From CAXBMB01 sp963976695 (GTDB taxonomy: Bacteria > Pseudomonadota > Alphaproteobacteria > Kiloniellales > DSM-21159), in NCBI GenBank assembly GCA_963976695.1, contig CAXBMB010000016.1, forward strand, positions 1-64,000: 64,000 bases of DNA. Reading direction: 5' to 3'. A program made the position numbers and the translations under genes. Positions 60,766 through 64,000 of the stretch are shown here, in pieces; position 1 is the first letter of the stretch; each line of letters starts with the position of its first letter. The notes beneath the pieces were generated by a model that saw only the letters and a program-made list of their open reading frames with translations, did no database searches and was not told where the DNA came from.

Positions 60766-62385
60766 TTATCCGGTTTTCTTGCGCATCAGCTGGACAGTCT
60801 TCGGGTCATCCTTTTGCGGTTCCGACATGGGTTTTCCGAACAGGTAGCCCTGTCCCATGTCCACATCCAGCTTGGTGACCAACTGGGCTTGCTCCTCGGT
60901 TTCGATGCGCTCGGCAACGGTTGGAATTCCCAACCCTCTGGCCAGCGTCACCATGGAGGTCAACATCGCCTTGTCGCGCGGCGAACTCATCAGGCGCGAC
61001 ACATAGGCACCGTCGATTTTGATGAAATCAACCTCCATGTTGCACAGCGTGCCGTAGGAGTTGTAGCCGGCGCCGAAGTCATCCAAACCGACTTGATATC
61101 CCCGATGGCGCAAGCGCTCGATAATCTTGCCAACCGCCGCCATGTCGTCCAGCTTGGCCGACTCCGTGACTTCGAAGATCAACCGCCGCGACATACTGGT
61201 CGTCTTGTCGAGGACCGCAAACAGCTCCTCGACAAACCGCGGCGTCTGAAGGGACTGGCCGGAAAGATTGACCGAAAGCGACTTGCCGGTGAGCAAGTGA
61301 TCGCTTTGCAAGCGCTGGATGGCGGCCTTGCAGACATGCAAATCCACCTCGGTGATGAAGCCGGTTTGCTCCGCGAACACCATGTATTCGTAGGGCGACG
61401 AGGTGCCTTCGATGCGGGACAGCATTTCGAAGCGGCGAATTTTCCGGTCTTGCAGATTGACGATCGGCTGGAAGGCGAAATTCAACCGCCCTTCGGTCAG
61501 CAGCGCCCGCCCTTCGGCAACGCGGACCGTGGTGTTCTTCACCAGCCCGTTGTATTCCACCGCCAATTCCTTCAGGTCCACCGACCCGCTCCGTGGCGCG
61601 GAAAATTTGCTGATCGCATAGGACAGCGCCTGGGCGGCGTTTTGGCTCTTGGAAAGATCCAAGCTGCCGGTTTGGACAGACAGCCCCAATCCCTCGGGAT
61701 CGGCGGCTTTGGTGAAGTCGGCAAAGGAACGGCTGAGCTTGGCCTGATCAATCGACTGGTCGTGCAAGACCGCCAGTTTGCCAAGGCCGACATGCCCCAC
61801 TTCACCGGCGCCGGGCGCCGCGGCTCGAACGTAGCGGGCGAAGTCGGTGACCACCGGCCCGAGCCAGTTTTCACTGTCCAGGGACGCTTCTTCAATCTCC
61901 GGATCATACTCCAGGAAGGTGACATTGAGATTTCGATCCGACTCATTCGCCAGCGACCGGGCGCGCTCGGAAAATCCCTTCCCGCTCAGGACTTCGACTG
62001 ATTTTTCCGCGCCTTTTGTCGCTTCGGAAAAGGCCAGATAGATGACGTCGTGATTGTCGGGCACCCGGTAGCCCCGCACCGCGACGTTCACCTGGTTAGC
62101 CACCAGGTCCGCGCCCACCAGAATCAACGGCCCGAAGCGGTGACCCGGCTGGCATCCCTCAATCAAGCCGTCGATCAGCCGCCCGCCCGAAGGCGATAGA
62201 AAGCGCGACAAAACCTGGCCGATCAGGTCGTCAACATGAACCCCCAAATAGCGCTTTACCGCGCCCATGGCGTAGCCCACCTCGCCGCCGCGGGAGACCT
62301 CTAAAAAGAGGTCCGCGGCAGCGAACGCCAAAAGGACATACCTGTCCCTCTCGTTCCGAAGTTCGCGTTCAACCGCGCTGTTCAT
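60766..62385 (-). CDS. EAL-domain cyclic-di-GMP phosphodiesterase-like protein
   Basis: A 539-residue cytoplasmic protein. Residues about 290-525 are an EAL domain with nearly all catalytic positions: Glu320 (FEMLSR in place of EAL), Asn373 (NLSG), Glu405/408 (FEVTES), Asp435-Asp436 (DDFGAG), Lys456 (FIKIDG), Glu492 (AERIE) and Gln512 (GQGYLF). The N-terminal 120 residues look PAS-like (YLGVHVDDLIGQVLSRFL); the region 130-290 is unassigned. It likely hydrolyses c-di-GMP under input from the N-terminus. It is unrelated to its methyl-metabolism neighbours by family. Confidence 0.88.
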   Translation of the reverse strand: MNSAVERELRNERDRYVLLAFAAADLFLEVSRGGEVGYAMGAVKRYLGVHVDDLIGQVLSRFLSPSGGRLIDGLIEGCQPGHRFGPLILVGADLVANQVNVAVRGYRVPDNHDVIYLAFSEATKGAEKSVEVLSGKGFSERARSLANESDRNLNVTFLEYDPEIEEASLDSENWLGPVVTDFARYVRAAAPGAGEVGHVGLGKLAVLHDQSIDQAKLSRSFADFTKAADPEGLGLSVQTGSLDLSKSQNAAQALSYAISKFSAPRSGSVDLKELAVEYNGLVKNTTVRVAEGRALLTEGRLNFAFQPIVNLQDRKIRRFEMLSRIEGTSSPYEYMVFAEQTGFITEVDLHVCKAAIQRLQSDHLLTGKSLSVNLSGQSLQTPRFVEELFAVLDKTTSMSRRLIFEVTESAKLDDMAAVGKIIERLRHRGYQVGLDDFGAGYNSYGTLCNMEVDFIKIDGAYVSRLMSSPRDKAMLTSMVTLARGLGIPTVAERIETEEQAQLVTKLDVDMGQGYLFGKPMSEPQKDDPKTVQLMRKKTG

Positions 62386-62717
62386 ATTACTCTCTGTAGA
62401 GTTCTCGACCTTTGTCTCTATTCAACTTCACATAGGAATACTGAACAATCTTTTAACGATTATAAAAACACCCAAATTGTTGCGATTTTTCAAGCTGATT
62501 TAGTGCGTTTTTTTTACCGTCGGCAATGATCGGCCGGTGCTGAAATCTGGCCTGTTCGGGCAGCAAAAAGGGGCCCCGGAATAGATCCGGCGGCCCCCTG
62601 TTGCGCGCGCTGGCGGTCAGCGGCGGTTAGATGTTTTTTCGCCCGCCGCCCCGCCTTACCCTTGCCTGGATCGTGGTCCACGATGGAGCCACAGCGCCAA
62701 GCGTTTCGGCTCCCACT
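62386..62717. other. Spacer of 332 bp between MttB and EAL genes
   Basis: The right side carries the dispersed element copy E and the terminator for mttB; the left side (62386-62520) is AT-rich and must hold the promoter for the leftward EAL gene. No coding sequence is seen. Confidence 0.5.
62565..62598 (-). terminator. Rho-independent terminator for the MttB-family gene
   Basis: Read on the minus strand: GGGGGCC, a nested CCGGATCTATTCCGG hairpin, GGCCCC and then TTTTT. The compound stem and T-run are well placed 120 bases past the stop. Confidence 0.85.
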
Positions 62718-62718
62718 C
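62676..62718. repeat. Dispersed palindromic element, partial copy E
   Basis: CCACAGCGCCAAGCGTTTCG (62690-62709) resembles the core of copy A (GAAGCGCCAAGCGCTTC) and lies directly after the MttB-family stop. Identity is limited. Confidence 0.35.
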
Positions 62719-64000
62719 TAGGAAAAAGCGTCCGGCATCGACTCTTTCTGTTTTTGAATGTACGCCGTCAAGGCCTCGTCGATTGCCGGATCAAGCGTCG
62801 GCGCCTCGTAGCTGTCCAGCAGCTTGCGAACCAATTTGTTGGCGCGCCGCGGGGTGTCGAGCGAGCCGTCCAGTTCCCACTGCTCGAAGGAATTGTTGTC
62901 GGCCACGCTGGAACGAAAAAACGCCGTCTCGAAGTTATCCTGGGTGTGGCTGGCGCCAAGATAGTGATTGCCAGGCCCGACTTCCCGGATGGCGTTCATG
63001 GCCTGGCCGTTCTCGCTCATGTCCACCCCCTTGGCCATGACATGCAGCATGCCCAGTTGATCGGCGTCCATCACCAGCTTTTCGTAAGACGACACCAGCC
63101 CCCCTTCCAACCAGCCGGCGGCGTGCAGGCAGAAGTTCACCCCACCCAGCAGCGTCGGCATGATGGTGTTGGCGCTTTCGAAGGCGGCCTGGGCATCAGG
63201 AACTTTCGAGCCGCACAACGACCCGCCGGAACGGAAGGGAACGCCCAACCGCCGCGCCAGTTGGCCGACGCCGTACAGCACCATGGCCGGCTCGGGCGTA
63301 CCAAAGGTCGGCGCGCCCGACTGCATGGACATGGAACTGGCGAAGGAGCCGAAAACCACCGGGGCCCCCTTGCGGACCATCTGCGCAAAGGCCATACCCG
63401 CCATGGCCTCGGCCAGGGTCTGGGTGATGGTGCCTGCCACCGTGCAGGGTGACATCGCGCCAGCCAAGATGAACGGCGCGGTGATGCAGGCCTGGTTATT
63501 GCGCGCATAGACCTTCAAGGCGCCCAGCATGGTGTCGTCCCACACCATGGGTGAGTTGGCGTTGATCAGCGAGATCATCACCGTGTTGTTCTGCACAAAC
63601 TCCTCGCCAAACAGGATTGAGGCCATGTCCACCGAATCCTGGGCCCGCTCCGGCGCCGTCACCGAGCCCATGAACGGCTTGTCGGAATAGCGCATGTGCG
63701 AATAGATCATGTCGAGATGGCGCTTGTTGACCGGAATGTCGCAGGGCTCACAGACCGTCCCGCCGGAGTGGTGCAGCGACGGCAGCATATAGGCCAGCTT
63801 CACGAAATTCCGGAAGTCCTCGATAGTGCCATAGCGGCGATTGCCCTCCAGATCACGCACGAAGGGCGGGCCATAAACCGGCGCGAAGACCGCGTTGGCG
63901 CCGCCGATTTCCACGGTCCGGTTTGGATTGCGGGCGTGCTGGGTAATCATCGAGGGAGCGTGCTCGACAATCAGTTGACGACACAGACCGCGCGGGAACC
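62718..64000 (-). CDS. MttB-family corrinoid methyltransferase, non-pyrrolysine (betaine-type), N-terminus beyond window
   Basis: The C-terminal 427 or so residues are visible; the gene runs off the right edge. Family blocks: ANAVFAPVYGPPFVRDLEGN, SLHHSGGTVCEPCDIPVNKR, MISLINANSPMVWDDTM, AGTITQTLAEAMAGMAFAQM, SMQSGAPTFGTPEPAMVLYG, QLARRLGVPFRSGGSLCGSK. No in-frame amber codon occurs across the visible part, so this is a non-pyrrolysine member such as MtgB, which demethylates glycine betaine. Substrate may be betaine, carnitine, proline betaine or another quaternary amine. It supplies the corrinoid protein at 52008. Confidence 0.9.
   Translation of the reverse strand, partial: FPRGLCRQLIVEHAPSMITQHARNPNRTVEIGGANAVFAPVYGPPFVRDLEGNRRYGTIEDFRNFVKLAYMLPSLHHSGGTVCEPCDIPVNKRHLDMIYSHMRYSDKPFMGSVTAPERAQDSVDMASILFGEEFVQNNTVMISLINANSPMVWDDTMLGALKVYARNNQACITAPFILAGAMSPCTVAGTITQTLAEAMAGMAFAQMVRKGAPVVFGSFASSMSMQSGAPTFGTPEPAMVLYGVGQLARRLGVPFRSGGSLCGSKVPDAQAAFESANTIMPTLLGGVNFCLHAAGWLEGGLVSSYEKLVMDADQLGMLHVMAKGVDMSENGQAMNAIREVGPGNHYLGASHTQDNFETAFFRSSVADNNSFEQWELDGSLDTPRRANKLVRKLLDSYEAPTLDPAIDEALTAYIQKQKESMPDAFS

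Noticed and set aside
62718..64000. Pyrrolysine-containing MttB
   Set aside because: No in-frame amber codon is present in the visible part and no pyl genes are seen in the window.

Overview
The window looks like chromosome of a GC-rich alphaproteobacterium, probably Rhodospirillales-like. This rests on family content (YdcH-like protein, DUF2849, DUF934, DUF3305/DUF3306, a non-pyrrolysine MttB-type methyltransferase with corrinoid protein, DUF1638 and a RamA-like activator), on strong GC bias at third positions and on AGGA/GGAGG ribosome-binding sites. Lineage is inferred; no 16S gene is present.

Layout. Positions 1-18,700 form a formate dehydrogenase (FDH) maturation region: a Tat-signal accessory peptide, a TorD-like chaperone, DUF3306 and DUF3305 proteins, mobA, fdhD, a tungstate ABC transporter (tupBCA), an HTH regulator with a molybdate/tungstate-type sensor domain, a multi-cluster ferredoxin, a membrane-anchored cytochrome c and moaA. 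The FDH subunits themselves are not visible and may lie just left of the window. Positions 19,000-22,400 hold a class-III aminotransferase, a GNAT acetyltransferase and rsgA. A tRNA-Thr(UGU) follows, with short repeats at its 3' side. Positions 22,785-30,059 are a compact catabolic locus: a divergent LacI regulator, a TAXI-TRAP transporter, a HisD/HpsN-like dehydrogenase, an HpcH/HpaI aldolase and an SDR. Positions 30,100-44,400 are mixed: amidase, PhnD-like protein, GFA protein, XRE regulator with a doubled operator, fatty acid desaturase, methyltransferase, fhs, LysR, glutamine amidotransferase, a 4Fe-4S protein and MarR.

Positions 44,700-51,100 are an overlapping leftward sulfur-assimilation operon ending in metZ, with a siroheme-synthase-like protein whose methyltransferase half is incomplete. 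Positions 52,000-64,000 are a corrinoid methyltransfer region: corrinoid protein, a DUF1638/virulence-factor-domain fusion, MetF-like protein, pterin-binding methyltransferase, RamA-like corrinoid activator, an HD-domain gene broken by one extra C, a GbdR/GlxA-type regulator, an EAL protein, and an MttB-family methyltransferase running off the right edge.

How the parts may connect (inference): MttB would demethylate a quaternary amine onto the corrinoid protein; the pterin-binding enzyme would pass the methyl to tetrahydrofolate; MetF-like enzyme and Fhs would oxidise it to formate; FDH, whose maturation genes fill the left third, would oxidise formate. The least explained items are the LacI/TRAP/HisD/aldolase/SDR pathway, the DUF1638 fusion with a perfect hairpin at the domain junction, FdhD with its usual CxxC altered, and a dispersed GAAGCGC-N3-GCGCTTC intergenic element.
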